This document shows positions 1 through 9,745 of a stretch of 64,000 nt of DNA, piece after piece (position 1 is the first letter of the stretch; each line of letters opens with the position of its first letter). The translations under genes were made by a program, and so were the position numbers. Origin of the DNA: Duganella callida (GTDB lineage: Bacteria; Pseudomonadota; Gammaproteobacteria; Burkholderiales; Burkholderiaceae_D); contig NZ_SPVG01000248.1 of assembly GCF_004614165.1 (NCBI RefSeq), positions 17,528-81,527 of the forward strand, given 5' to 3'. A model generated the notes under the pieces. The model ran no database searches. It was not told the origin of the DNA and saw nothing but the letters and a program-made list of their open reading frames with translations.

Positions 1-33
1 ATCGGACGCGGCGAACGTATCCTCAAGGTATAA
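1..33 (+). CDS. ilvH: acetolactate synthase small subunit, 3' end only (partial)
   Basis: Eleven codons open at the window edge and read IGRGERILKV before a TAA at 31-33. This matches the usual C-terminus of the betaproteobacterial acetolactate synthase regulatory subunit (GRGERxLK). It lies directly upstream of ilvC, as in the common ilvB-ilvH-ilvC order. Only the tail is visible, so the identification rests on this short match and on context. Confidence 0.65.
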   Translation: MGRGERILKV

Positions 34-53
34 ACGATTTATAACGATTTTAA

Positions 54-1082
<1,029 letters not shown>

Positions 1083-1100
1083 GCGGCTTCCTCTGCAAGC

Positions 1101-1129
1101 AAAAAGCCGGCCGTGTGCCGGCTTTTTTA
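1101..1129 (+). terminator. rho-independent terminator of ilvC
   Basis: AAGCCGGC and GCCGGCTT form a perfect stem around a short CGTGT loop, followed by a run of T. It lies 20 bases after the ilvC stop and closes the ilv operon. Confidence 0.9.
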
Positions 1130-1195
1130 TTCGTCGGACGGGGCCTTTGTATTACCTCAATGCGGGAAGAGGCGACATGGTCATACACTGGCCGG

Positions 1196-2221
1196 ATGCC
1201 GACCGCCGCCCCTGCCGCCCGTTATGATTCGCCCTGGAAAACCGCATTGACCCATGCGTTCCGGGACTTCATGGCCTTCTTTTTCGCCGCTCTCCATGCC
1301 GAGATCGACTGGACCAGGCGACCGCGCTTTCGCGACAAGGAGCTGGCCGGCATCAAATTCGGCGGTATCCCTGATGGTCTGATCGCCGATAAGCTGGTCG
1401 AGGTCGCATTGCATGACGGCCGCGTGCAATGGGTGTTGATTCACATCGAAGTTCAGGCGCAACGCGATACCGTGCTGGCGCGGCGCGTGCTCGACTATAA
1501 CTACCGGATTTTCACCGAATATGCGCAGCCGGTCGCCAGTTTGGTGCTGTTGGCCGATGAAGATCCGAACTGGCGCCCACATGCATTCCATATCGAGGTG
1601 CTGGGAACAGTGATGGGGATTTCCTTCGCCACGGCCAAGCTGCTGGATTACACGGTAAAAGTCGATCAATTGCTGGCCTCGCACAACCCGTTCGCCTGGA
1701 TCACGCTCGCCCATCTGCGCACGCAGCAAGCCCGACATAATCTCAATCGGTTATACGCGGCGAAGTGGCAAATGACCAAGCTTCTATATCAGCACGGGTG
1801 GGGAAAACAGCGGATAATCACCTTGTTCAAAGTGATCAACTGGATGATGGCTTTGCCTGAACCATATCAGCGGCGTTACTGGCGGGCCGTTCTTGCGCTG
1901 GAAAAGGAGCAGAACATGGAATGGATCAGCCCATTGGAGCAGTCCTTTATCGACAAGGGCTGGCAGCAGGGCCTGAAGAAAGGTCTTGAGCAAGGCAAGG
2001 AACAAGGCAGGGAGGAGGGCCGGCAGCAAGGTCGGATCGACGGCCTTGAGCAGGGGCGGAAAGAAGAAGCACTGGCTTTAGTCGAGCGACAGCTGATCAG
2101 ACGTTTCGGCGCACTGCCCAAGACCGTACGTAGCAAGCTGAAGAAAGCCAGCCTGGTGCAGCTGGAGGCCTGGAGCGATGCACTACCAGAAGCGCAATCA
2201 TTGAAACAGCTGTTCGAATGA
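1196..2221 (+). CDS. Rpn/PD-(D/E)XK nuclease-fold protein with C-terminal DUF4351
   Basis: Protein of about 341 residues resembling the Rpn/YhgA-like 'recombination-promoting nuclease' superfamily. The N-terminal half has the PD-(D/E)XK pattern: PDGLIADKLVEV followed by the strand HIEVQAQ, whose E-x-Q holds the putative catalytic residues. A middle linker of repeated (E/Q)GxxxG units (GLEQGKEQGREEG and similar) is typical of the family. The C-terminus (RQLIRRFGALP to the final LKQLFE) matches DUF4351. Two ATGs are possible, 1160 and 1196; I prefer 1196 because MPTAAPAARYDSPWK is the usual kind of start. The cellular role is not established; relatives are mobile or multicopy genes. It stands alone inside an otherwise conserved ilv/leu neighbourhood. 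Confidence 0.75.
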   Translation: MPTAAPAARYDSPWKTALTHAFRDFMAFFFAALHAEIDWTRRPRFRDKELAGIKFGGIPDGLIADKLVEVALHDGRVQWVLIHIEVQAQRDTVLARRVLDYNYRIFTEYAQPVASLVLLADEDPNWRPHAFHIEVLGTVMGISFATAKLLDYTVKVDQLLASHNPFAWITLAHLRTQQARHNLNRLYAAKWQMTKLLYQHGWGKQRIITLFKVINWMMALPEPYQRRYWRAVLALEKEQNMEWISPLEQSFIDKGWQQGLKKGLEQGKEQGREEGRQQGRIDGLEQGRKEEALALVERQLIRRFGALPKTVRSKLKKASLVQLEAWSDALPEAQSLKQLFE

Positions 2222-2244
2222 ACGCCAACCTCAGTGATCCTGGC

Positions 2245-2276
2245 GCAGCGAGGTGCGCTGATGCTTGCCTCGCTGC
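2245..2276. terminator. hairpin between convergent genes
   Basis: GCAGCGAGG and CCTCGCTGC form a perfect 9-bp stem with a 14-base loop. It lies between the stop of the nuclease-fold gene (2221) and the stop of the minus-strand anti-sigma gene (2283). There is no T-run on either side, so termination is only inferred from position. Confidence 0.4.
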
Positions 2277-2282
2277 CCAAGG

Positions 2283-2480
2283 TTAAGGCTTGACGTCGCG
2301 CGCCAGCAGCGTGTCCAGCTGCGCGAACAACTGGCTAAACTGTTTGTTGGCGACCTGACAGTGGCTGCAGGTTTTCAGGTGCTCCGCCAGCGCGTCTATC
2401 TCGGACGACGACAGCGGCTCGTCGCGCGCGCCGATGACCAGATAGGTCGTCTCGCGGCAGGTTATAGGTTTTGCCATCAT
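2283..2480 (-). CDS. putative zinc-finger anti-sigma factor
   Basis: Small protein (about 65 residues) with a Cys near the N-terminus (KPITCRE) and an HLKTCSHC segment. This is the H-x3-C-x2-C arrangement of zf-HC2/ZAS anti-sigma domains. There is no membrane segment, so it would be a cytosolic zinc-binding anti-sigma factor. Its ATG overlaps the TGA of the upstream sigma-factor gene (ATGA at 2480-2477), indicating translational coupling. An ATG three bases further on is also possible. The partner is inferred from adjacency and the usual sigma/anti-sigma pairing. Confidence 0.75.
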   Translation of the reverse strand: MMAKPITCRETTYLVIGARDEPLSSSEIDALAEHLKTCSHCQVANKQFSQLFAQLDTLLARDVKP

Positions 2481-3043
2481 TCCAGTTCTCCCCAGCCGCG
2501 CACGGCGCATTCGCGCAAGCGCATGCGGGCGCGGTACAAAATCACACGTAAATTGCCGGCGCTGACAGTGCAGCGTTCCTCGATTTCAGCCAGCTCCATG
2601 CCCAGGTATTCGCGCATCAGGAACAGCCGAGCCGTTTCTTCCGGCAGGCGGTTCATGCACAGTTCGACGATGTCGAGCAGCTCGTTCTCCTCCGCCTTCC
2701 TGACGCTGCAGACGGTGTCGATGAAAACGTCCGGATGCCAGGCATTGTCGGCCGTGAAGAGCGCGTCGAATTCGTGCTCGTCGCCCGGCTCCGGGCAGTC
2801 GAACCTCAGCTGGCTGCGGCGGCGGATCGCGTCGACGATCTTGTTGCGCAGGATGGCGGTCAGCCAGCTGCGCAGGTTGGCCATGCCGCGGTAGCTGCTC
2901 CAGCCGTGCATCGCGCCCAGCAGCGCCTCCTGTACCGCGTCTTCCGCGTCGGCGGCGGAGGCCAGTTGCAGGCGCGCGAGCCGTAGCAGGAACGGCCGTT
3001 CCTGTGCCACCTGCTGCCAGACATCGGTTCCCGAGGGACTCAT
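2477..3043 (-). CDS. ECF-family RNA polymerase sigma factor
   Basis: 188 residues, normal ECF length. Region 2 (RPFLLRLARLQLASAADAEDAVQEALL, then GMANLRSWLTAILRNKIVDAIRRR) recognises the -10 element. Region 4 (LPEETARLFLMREYLGMELAEIEE through NLRVILYRARMRLRECA) is the -35-binding helix-turn-helix. The family gives transcription of a small stress regulon held off by the partner anti-sigma factor. I chose the ATG at 3043 (MSPSGTDVW), which follows the catalase-gene stop by 4 bases; longer readings overlap the catalase gene. The operon (catalase, sigma, anti-sigma) suggests a peroxide-responsive unit. Confidence 0.9.
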   Translation of the reverse strand: MSPSGTDVWQQVAQERPFLLRLARLQLASAADAEDAVQEALLGAMHGWSSYRGMANLRSWLTAILRNKIVDAIRRRSQLRFDCPEPGDEHEFDALFTADNAWHPDVFIDTVCSVRKAEENELLDIVELCMNRLPEETARLFLMREYLGMELAEIEERCTVSAGNLRVILYRARMRLRECAVRGWGELE

Positions 3044-3047
3044 GGCC

Positions 3048-3965
3048 TCAATCCTTTTTCCTGCGGGCCAGCGAAATGCCGTAGGCGGCGCCACGCGCAT
3101 GCAGGATGGGATCGTCGGAAACCGCAATGCCCGCCGGCAGATTCAGCGGCACGAACAGCACGTCGTCGCAAGCCTGGCTGTCATCGAGCGCGGTGACGCG
3201 CAGGCGACCCAGACTCACCATGCCGGCGCCGACCCAATGCTGGCTGGGATCGTCCAGCGAATCGCCGTCGGCCGGCAACTGCGCATACAGCTCGAATTCC
3301 ACCGGCTCCCGGTTGAGGCGCCGCGTCAGCTCGTCCTGCAGGAAGTTGTCCGGGAACTGCTGCTCCTCGTCGTCCGTCAGATAACGCGTACCGATGGCCG
3401 GCGTGGCGATGATGCGCGCCGTCTGCCGGCGGCCGTCCTCCGCCTGGAAGATAAAGGCATTATTCGAATAATAGGGCGTGCTCGCGTACGACGCCGGCGC
3501 CGCATGTGCGGCCAGCAGCGCCGGCTGGCGGGTGCAGTCAGGGAAGCGGGCGTTGTGGGCGGCGACCTTCTGCGGGTCGGGTTTTTGGGTTTCAGTATCG
3601 GGCACGCGGGCGGCAAGAAAGCTCACGAAAGACTCCGGTGTGGCGGCGAAAAAAACCGGCTCCGAGATCAGCAGCAGATCCCAGAAGTCTTCTCCGCCGC
3701 TCAGGCGCATGGACAGGCCGCGTACCGAGCGGCTCTTGTCCGAGACGCCTGGATTGCCGCCGCCGACCGAGAAGCGCAGGATGGCTTTCAGTGTACCTCG
3801 GCTGAACAGCGGACCGTCGACAAATTTTTGCACTTCGGGCGTGGGCGTGAAGGCGCCGTGCGCGCACAAGCCCTTGGCGTGCGAGGCGCGCTTGCCGGCG
3901 TGCTTGCCGAAGGTGTTGTTCAGGGCGTCGACCATGGCCGCTGGTGCGATCGTCGTGGAAGTCAT
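3048..3965 (-). CDS. catalase-family heme peroxidase (small, SrpA-like)
   Basis: 305 residues, far shorter than a classical catalase and typical of the SrpA/YbjT-neighbour type of 'catalase family peroxidase'. The distal-side segment KRASHAKGLCAHGAFTP contains the conserved His. FSVGGGNPGVSDKS and the Asn in YYSNNAFIFQ follow the catalase core. ILHARGAAYGISLARR near the end carries the R-x3-Y expected to ligate heme iron. No signal peptide is visible, so it is probably cytosolic. A good AAGGAG precedes the start. It lies 12 bases after a decayed paralogue and 4 bases before the sigma gene. Confidence 0.85.
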   Translation of the reverse strand: MTSTTIAPAAMVDALNNTFGKHAGKRASHAKGLCAHGAFTPTPEVQKFVDGPLFSRGTLKAILRFSVGGGNPGVSDKSRSVRGLSMRLSGGEDFWDLLLISEPVFFAATPESFVSFLAARVPDTETQKPDPQKVAAHNARFPDCTRQPALLAAHAAPASYASTPYYSNNAFIFQAEDGRRQTARIIATPAIGTRYLTDDEEQQFPDNFLQDELTRRLNREPVEFELYAQLPADGDSLDDPSQHWVGAGMVSLGRLRVTALDDSQACDDVLFVPLNLPAGIAVSDDPILHARGAAYGISLARRKKD

Positions 3966-3976
3966 GTTGTTTCTCC

Positions 3977-4516
3977 TTATTGTGAACGTCGGCCGAGCGA
4001 TACGGCATAAGCCGGTGCGCGCGCGGCGAGGATGCTGTCATCCGATGCTGTAATCCCGGTCGGCAGCGTGACGGGCATGAATACCAGGCCGACGCAGGTT
4101 TCCTGGCCGGCCAGGCCTGTTACGCGCAGCTTGCCCAACGCGACGCGCTCTTTTCCTGTCCATGGCTGCGACGAATCGGTGAGCGGATCGCCGGCCGCGG
4201 GCAATTGCGCGTACATGGTGAATTCGGCCGGTCTGGAGGCGATGCGGGTTTTGAGTTCTTCCTCGAGGAAAGCGCACCGTGGTATCCAGCTTTGGTGTGG
4301 CGAAGAATGGACTCTTCACCAGTCGGTCGATGTTGGCGGCCGGCGTGAACTCGCCTTTGGCGCAGAAGCCCTTGGCGTGGGAGGCGCGCTTGCCGGCGTG
4401 TTTGCCGAAAGTGCCGTTAGGGCGTCGATCTGGGCGACCGGGTTGTCTGTCTGGGCATGGGCCGGCATCTGCATGCCCAGCATCAGGGCGCCGGCGGCAA
4501 GTAAGGGTGTTTTCAT
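3977..4516 (-). pseudogene. decayed periplasmic catalase-family peroxidase
   Basis: The start (MKTPLLAAGALMLGMQMPAHAQ) is a clear signal peptide. It continues VAQIDAL, then one base is missing near 4416-4418. In the next frame the sequence reads GTFGKHAGKRASHAKGFCAKG and on to FFATPKLDTTVRF. At about 4262-4272 it jumps to another frame at FLEEELKTRIASRPAEF, then MYAQLPAAGDPL to the stop. The heme-domain middle, roughly 150-180 codons relative to the intact downstream gene, is absent. One frameshift plus an internal deletion make this a pseudogene, originally an exported paralogue heading the catalase-sigma operon. Confidence 0.85.
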
Positions 4517-4547
4517 GGCTTCTCCAAAAGTGTGCTCTTGCTGTTAA

Positions 4548-4573
4548 GTCGGAGAAGCGCAGCGTTTGTTACA
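4548..4573 (-). promoter_or_regulatory. possible ECF-type promoter for the catalase/sigma operon
   Basis: On the minus strand TGTAACA (4573-4567) is followed after 15 bases by CGAC (4551-4548), about 30 bases before the pseudogene start. This resembles the GTAAC / CGA-type elements read by ECF sigma factors, and the sigma gene is downstream in the same transcript, so autoregulation is plausible. It is a pattern match only. Confidence 0.4.
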
Positions 4574-4693
4574 CCTGTTTTTTTCTCGCCTTCGCCACCC
4601 GAATCTTGTTACAAAGACTCACCATGTCTTACAGGTGCGTCAGGGAAATTCGGGTAAAGTGCGGCTTGTCTTAACCTTAACATTGGAGCCCGT

Positions 4694-5458
4694 ATGACTA
4701 TCATGAAGAACTTCGCCGCCGTTGCCGCGATCACGTCTATCGCAATGGCCGCGCACGCCGCTCCGAGCGACTCCCTGCCGACGGCCGGCACGCTGGTGGT
4801 GGTGCCGGCCTATGGTGAGGTCAAACATGCCAACGATCAGGCGGTCGTGATGCTGGCCATCGAGGAGCAGGACAAGGACAAGGCCGCCGCCGCGTCGCGC
4901 GTGAATACCAGGATGAAGCAGGGCGTGGAGATCGTGAAGAAGGAGGATCCGCAGGCCAGCCTGAAGACGCAGGGCTATTACACCTATCCCGTCTATCCGG
5001 AAGAGCGTCCGCTGCCGAACGGCCAGGTGGTCAAGCAGCGCGTGCCGACCGCCTGGCGCGTCGGCCAGTATCTGCAGGTGACCACCACCAGCCTGGACAA
5101 GCTGCCCAGGACGGTGGCCGCGGCGCAGAAAGTACTGACCCTGAATGCGATTAATTTCGGCCTGACGCCCGAAACCACCAAAAAGCTGGACGATGAGCGC
5201 ATCGCCGCCACTTACAAGAATCTGAATGAGCGCATCAATTCGATCGCCAATGCCATGGGCCGCAAGGTTGGCGATGCGGTGGTCGATACCATCGATTTCG
5301 AAGGTTCCGGCAATTACGCCGAAGGCCGCCCGGCCCCGGTGCCGATGATGGCGATGCGCATGAAGACCGCAGATATGAGCGAGGTGGCCGAGCCGAGCTT
5401 CGAGCCGGGCGAAACCACGCTGCAGATGCAGCTGGTCGGCAAGGTGCGTTTCAAATAA
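4694..5458 (+). CDS. SIMPL-domain (DUF541) periplasmic protein, copy 1
   Basis: 254 residues with a signal peptide (MTIMKNFAAVAAITSIAMAAHA) and one SIMPL domain: LVVVPAYGEVKHANDQAVVMLAIEEQDKDKAAAASRV at the front and a final LVGKVRFK strand. SIMPL proteins are exported, and some are linked to oxidative-stress or outer-membrane functions, but the biochemical role is unknown. TTGGAGCC lies 5-8 bases before the ATG at 4694; the ATG at 4703 is equally usable. It is followed by a close paralogue 58 bases downstream. Confidence 0.8.
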   Translation: MTIMKNFAAVAAITSIAMAAHAAPSDSLPTAGTLVVVPAYGEVKHANDQAVVMLAIEEQDKDKAAAASRVNTRMKQGVEIVKKEDPQASLKTQGYYTYPVYPEERPLPNGQVVKQRVPTAWRVGQYLQVTTTSLDKLPRTVAAAQKVLTLNAINFGLTPETTKKLDDERIAATYKNLNERINSIANAMGRKVGDAVVDTIDFEGSGNYAEGRPAPVPMMAMRMKTADMSEVAEPSFEPGETTLQMQLVGKVRFK

Positions 5459-5516
5459 GCGCGCGCCGCGGCGCGGTGGGTTAGACTTGCTCTTATTTTA
5501 ACGATGGAGCCAGGTC

Positions 5517-6269
5517 ATGAAACAACTCGCCGCTGCCGTTTCCTTATCCGTTTGCACGCTTGCCATCCATGCCCAGTCGCTGCCGACCTCCGGCGCGCTG
5601 CTGGTGGTGCCGGCCGACGGTGAGGTCAGACACGTCAACGACCAGGCCACCGTCACCTTGACGGTAGAGGAAGTCGACAAGGACAAGGCCGCTGCCGCCT
5701 CGCGCGTCAACCAGAAGATGAAGCAGGGGCTGGAGATCGTCAGGAAGCAGGACCCGCAGGCCAGCCTGAAGACCCAGAACTATTACACTTACCCGGTCTA
5801 TCCAGAAGAGCCGCCGCTGCAGCCGGGCCAGACTCGCAAGCCGCGCGTGGCGACCGCCTGGCGCGTCGGCCAGTCGCTGCAGGTGGTGACCACCCATCTC
5901 GACACTCTGCCCAGGACCGTGGCCGCCGCGCAGAACATCATGAGCCTGAGCGGCGTCTATTTCAGTCTGACGCCCGAAACCACCAAACAGCTGGAAGACC
6001 AGCGCATCGCCGCCACCTGGCAGAATTTCAATGAGCGTTTCGCCGCCATCGCCAAAGCCATGGGCCGCAGTCCCGCTGACGCGGTGCTGGATACGGTCGA
6101 CTTCGAAGGTTCGGGCAATTACACCGACCGCGTCAGCGTCACCGGCGCGCGCATGATGGCTGCGCCGCCGCCTGCGCCCTACATCCCGCCCGGCGTCGAG
6201 GAAACCAGCTTCGAGCCGGGCGAAACCACGCTGCAGATGCGGCTGGTGGCCAAAGTGCGCTTCAAGTAG
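5517..6269 (+). CDS. SIMPL-domain (DUF541) periplasmic protein, copy 2
   Basis: 250 residues, clearly a duplicate of the preceding gene. Shared stretches include DKDKAAAASRVN, the KQ-rich helix, DPQASLKTQ, YYTYPVYPEE, LPRTVAAAQ, LTPETTK and SFEPGETTLQM. It has its own signal peptide (MKQLAAAVSLSVCTLAIHAQ) and ribosome-binding site (ATGGAGCC). The copies differ mainly in the loop before the last two strands, which is Pro-rich here (APPPAPYIPPG). Function unknown. Confidence 0.8.
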   Translation: MKQLAAAVSLSVCTLAIHAQSLPTSGALLVVPADGEVRHVNDQATVTLTVEEVDKDKAAAASRVNQKMKQGLEIVRKQDPQASLKTQNYYTYPVYPEEPPLQPGQTRKPRVATAWRVGQSLQVVTTHLDTLPRTVAAAQNIMSLSGVYFSLTPETTKQLEDQRIAATWQNFNERFAAIAKAMGRSPADAVLDTVDFEGSGNYTDRVSVTGARMMAAPPPAPYIPPGVEETSFEPGETTLQMRLVAKVRFK

Positions 6270-6349
6270 GCAAAATTGGGCAGAATAGAAGTTGTCTCCT
6301 CCTCTATAATGATGGCGCAACATGATTGGATAACGAGAAACGGATCACT

Positions 6350-7219
6350 ATGCCCAACTTCCCCCGCCGCCGCGCCAAGAACGCGGCCATCGCCAAACTG
6401 CCCAAAACGTCACGTTTCAGCCGTTTTGCGCGCCGTGCCCGCGGCGAGGATCTGGACCGGCCGCGTCATCGCGGCATTTATCTGCTGCCCAACGCCTTCA
6501 CCACGGCCGCGCTGTTCTGCGGCTTCTACGCCATCGTCATGGCGATGAACCAGAAGTTCGAGCATGCCTCCTGGGCCATCTTCATCGCCATGGTGCTCGA
6601 CGGGCTCGATGGCCGCGTCGCGCGCCTGACCAACACCCAGAGCGAATTCGGCGCGCAATACGATTCGCTGTCGGACATGGTGTCCTTCGGCGCCGCGCCG
6701 GCGCTGGTGATGTATGAATGGTCGCTGCGCGGCCTCGGCAAGCTTGGCTGGATCGCCGCTTTCGTCTACTGCGCCGGCGCCGCGCTGCGCCTGGCGCGCT
6801 TCAACACCAATATCGAGGTGGTGGACAAGCGCTACTTCCAGGGGCTGCCGTCGCCATCGGCGGCGGCGCTGATGGCCGGCGTGATCCTGATGATGCTGGA
6901 GCTGGAGGTATCGGGCCTGGACATGGGCTGGGCCTCGTGGGGCATCGCGGTGTTCGCCGGTCTGACCATGGTCAGCAACGTGCCGTTCTACAGCTTCAAG
7001 GACGTCAACTTCCGCAAGTCGGTGCCGTTCATCGCGGTATTCCTGATCGCGCTGGGCCTGGCGCTGATCGCGATCAAGCCGTCGGTGACCTTGTTCCCGC
7101 TGTTCGCGATCTATGGCCTGTCCGGCTACCTGGTCGCCGCCTGGCGCGCGGCCAAGGGCAAGAAGGTCAGCCTGATCCAGACCGACATGGACAGCGACGA
7201 TCCGAGCGAACGGCGCTAA
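6350..7219 (+). CDS. pssA: CDP-diacylglycerol-serine O-phosphatidyltransferase
   Basis: Inner-membrane enzyme making phosphatidylserine, precursor of phosphatidylethanolamine. The CDP-alcohol phosphotransferase signature D-x2-DG-x2-AR-x8-G-x3-D-x3-D is complete (D84, D87-G88, A91-R92, G101, D105, D109 from the chosen start). Several hydrophobic helices follow. The basic, Arg-rich N-terminal tail before the first helix is usual in this subclass. The frame is also open to a TTG at 6326; I prefer ATG 6350 (MPNFPRRRAK). A TATAAT-like box sits at 6305-6310. pssA next to leuA, downstream of ilvC, is a conserved betaproteobacterial order. Confidence 0.93.
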   Translation: MPNFPRRRAKNAAIAKLPKTSRFSRFARRARGEDLDRPRHRGIYLLPNAFTTAALFCGFYAIVMAMNQKFEHASWAIFIAMVLDGLDGRVARLTNTQSEFGAQYDSLSDMVSFGAAPALVMYEWSLRGLGKLGWIAAFVYCAGAALRLARFNTNIEVVDKRYFQGLPSPSAAALMAGVILMMLELEVSGLDMGWASWGIAVFAGLTMVSNVPFYSFKDVNFRKSVPFIAVFLIALGLALIAIKPSVTLFPLFAIYGLSGYLVAAWRAAKGKKVSLIQTDMDSDDPSERR

Positions 7220-7285
7220 GTGACCGGGGCGGCCGGCCCGGAGGGATTCCAGCAACGCAGCATCTAGCCTAGCCACGGAGCTATC

Positions 7286-8833
7286 ATGAGCAACTCATCC
7301 AACCGCCTCATCATCTTCGACACCACGCTGCGCGACGGCGAGCAATCGCCGGGCGCGTCGATGACCAAGGACGAAAAGGTCCGCATCGCCAAGCAGCTGG
7401 AACGCCTGCGCGTGGACGTCATCGAAGCCGGCTTCGCCGCCGCCTCGCCCGGCGATTTCGAGGCCATCAAAGCGATCGCCTCGGCGGTGCGCGAATCGAC
7501 CATCTGCTCGCTGTCGCGCGCCAACGACCGTGACATCGCCCGCGCCGCGGAAGCGCTGCTGCCGGCCGAGCGCAAACGCATCCACACCTTCATCGCCACC
7601 TCCAGGCTGCACATGGAAGCCAAGCTGCGCATGCTGCCGGAGCAGGTGCTGGAGCAGGCGCGCAACGCCGTGCGCTTCGCACGCCAGCACACCGACGACA
7701 TCGAATTCAGCCCGGAAGACGGCAGCCGCTCGGACGAGGAATTCCTGTGCCGCGTGCTGGAAGGCGTGATCGAGGAGGGCGCCACCACCATCAACTTCCC
7801 GGACACGGTGGGCTACGCCGTGCCCGAACTGTTCGGCGAAACCATCCGCCGGCTGCGCGAGCGCATCCCCAATTCCGACAAGGCCGTGTGGTCGGTGCAC
7901 TGCCATAACGACCTTGGTCTGGCGGTGGCCAACTCGCTGGCCGGCGTGATGATAGGCGGCGCGCGCCAGATCGAGTGCACCATCAATGGCCTCGGCGAGC
8001 GTGCCGGCAACACCGCGCTGGAAGAGGTGGTGATGGCGCTGCGTACGCGCGGCGGCTATTACAACCTCGAATGCGGCATCGACACCACGCAGATCGTGGC
8101 GGCGTCCAAGATGGTGTCGCAGATCACCGGCTTCGCCGTGCAGCCGAACAAGGCGGTGGTGGGCGCGAACGCGTTCGCCCACGCCTCCGGCATCCACCAG
8201 GACGGCATGCTGAAATCGCGCGAGACCTACGAGATCATGCGCGCCGAAGACGTGGGCTGGACCGCGACCAAGATCGTGCTGGGCAAGCTGTCTGGCCGTA
8301 ACGCCTTCAAGCAGCGCTTGCAGGAACTGGGCATCGACCTGGAATCGGAGGCGGAAGTCAATGCCGCCTTCGCACGCTTCAAGGAACTGGCCGACCGCAA
8401 GGCCGAGATCTTCGACGAGGACATCCTGGCGCTGGTGTCGGACGAGCAGCAGTCGCAGGAGCATGAATACTACCGCTTCGTCTCGCTGGAGCAGCGCTCC
8501 GTCACGGGCGAAACGCCGACCGCGAAAATCGTGTTCCATATCGATGGCGAAGAACACTGCAACGTCGGCAAGGGCGACGGCCCGGTCGATGCCACCGTCA
8601 ACGCCATCGAGGGAGAAGTCGGCAGCGGCGCGGAACTGGTGCTGTTTTCGGTGAACGCGATCAGCTCCGGCACGCAGTCGCAGGGCGAAGTGACCATGCG
8701 CTTGTCCAGGGATGGCCGCATCGTCAACGGCGTCGGCGCGGACCCGGACATCATCGTGGCCTCGGCCAAGGCCTACCTGTCGGCGCTGAACAAACTGCAA
8801 TCGAAAATCGAGCGAGTGAATCCGCAACCATGA
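7286..8833 (+). CDS. leuA: 2-isopropylmalate synthase
   Basis: First committed enzyme of leucine synthesis, condensing 2-ketoisovalerate with acetyl-CoA in the cytosol. At 515 residues it is the standard bacterial LeuA1 type. The TIM-barrel opens with [15 protein letters not shown] and includes the metal-binding SVHCHNDLG. The linker contains [17 protein letters not shown]. The C-terminal LeuA regulatory domain ([17 protein letters not shown] to [18 protein letters not shown]) is intact, so leucine feedback is expected. CGGAGCT precedes the ATG. Its TGA overlaps the next start by ATGA. Confidence 0.97.
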   Translation: MSNSSNRLIIFDTTLRDGEQSPGASMTKDEKVRIAKQLERLRVDVIEAGFAAASPGDFEAIKAIASAVRESTICSLSRANDRDIARAAEALLPAERKRIHTFIATSRLHMEAKLRMLPEQVLEQARNAVRFARQHTDDIEFSPEDGSRSDEEFLCRVLEGVIEEGATTINFPDTVGYAVPELFGETIRRLRERIPNSDKAVWSVHCHNDLGLAVANSLAGVMIGGARQIECTINGLGERAGNTALEEVVMALRTRGGYYNLECGIDTTQIVAASKMVSQITGFAVQPNKAVVGANAFAHASGIHQDGMLKSRETYEIMRAEDVGWTATKIVLGKLSGRNAFKQRLQELGIDLESEAEVNAAFARFKELADRKAEIFDEDILALVSDEQQSQEHEYYRFVSLEQRSVTGETPTAKIVFHIDGEEHCNVGKGDGPVDATVNAIEGEVGSGAELVLFSVNAISSGTQSQGEVTMRLSRDGRIVNGVGADPDIIVASAKAYLSALNKLQSKIERVNPQP

Positions 8834-9744
8834 GTGATTTTGATGTCGTAGCGCTGGGCGAGGCAATGGTCGAGTTCAACCAGGCCAAATCCAGCGAACC
8901 TGTATACCGCCAGGGTTTCGGCGGCGACACCTCCAACGCGGTGATCGCCGCCAGCCGCCAGGGCGCACGCACGGCCTACCTGAGTCGCGTCGGGGAAGAC
9001 CATTTCGGCCGCATGCTGCTGGACCTGTGGCAAAAGGAAGGCGTGGATACCGGCGCGGTGGCGTGCGACGCGCAGGCGCCGACCGGACTGTATTTCGTCA
9101 ACCACGGATCGCAGGGGCACGCCTTCAGCTACCTGCGCGCCGGCTCTGCGGCCAGCCGCATGCAGCCGCAGACGATGGACCTGAGGCCGGCGCAGCGCAC
9201 GCGCTGGCTGCACGTCTCGGGCATTTCGCAAGCCATCTCCGCCAGCGCCTGCGACACCGTATTTGCCGCCATCGGGATCGCGCGCGCGGCCGGCGCCAGG
9301 ATCAGCTACGACCCGAACCTGCGCCTGTCGCTATGGCCGCTGGCGCGCGCCCGCGCAACGATCTGCGCCACCATCGCCCTGACCGACCTGTTTCTGCCGA
9401 GCCTGGACGAAGCGGTGACGCTGGCGGGCACCGACGACATCCCGGCCATCTTTGCCTGGTGCCGCGCGCATGGCGCACGCACGGTGGTGCTGAAAGCCGG
9501 TCCATCGGGCGCCTGGTATGCCGGACAGGGCGACGCGCCGCGGCTGATGGCAGCACGCGTCGTCGAGGCCGTGGACGCCACCGGCGCCGGCGACTGCTTC
9601 GACGGCAGCCTGCTGGCGCGACTGGCCGCCGGCGACAGCCTGGCCGACGCGGTGCGCTACGCCAATACCGCCGCCGGCCTGTCGACCCTGGGCCACGGCG
9701 CGGTCGCTCCCATCCCCACCGCCGACCAGGTCCGCGCCGTTTAA
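8830..9744 (+). CDS. PfkB-family sugar kinase (2-keto-3-deoxygluconate kinase-like)
   Basis: 304 residues of the ribokinase/PfkB fold. [17 protein letters not shown] near the N-terminus is the first family motif (GG-x(0,1)-N-A). [18 protein letters not shown] near the end is the second, with the Asp of GAGD as catalytic base. The sequence order, with [11 protein letters not shown] in the middle, is most like 2-dehydro-3-deoxygluconokinases, but the substrate cannot be fixed from sequence. The start overlaps the leuA stop by 4 bases, so it is translated with leuA although no leucine-pathway role is known. Confidence 0.8.
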   Translation: MSDFDVVALGEAMVEFNQAKSSEPVYRQGFGGDTSNAVIAASRQGARTAYLSRVGEDHFGRMLLDLWQKEGVDTGAVACDAQAPTGLYFVNHGSQGHAFSYLRAGSAASRMQPQTMDLRPAQRTRWLHVSGISQAISASACDTVFAAIGIARAAGARISYDPNLRLSLWPLARARATICATIALTDLFLPSLDEAVTLAGTDDIPAIFAWCRAHGARTVVLKAGPSGAWYAGQGDAPRLMAARVVEAVDATGAGDCFDGSLLARLAAGDSLADAVRYANTAAGLSTLGHGAVAPIPTADQVRAV

Positions 9745-9745
9745 T

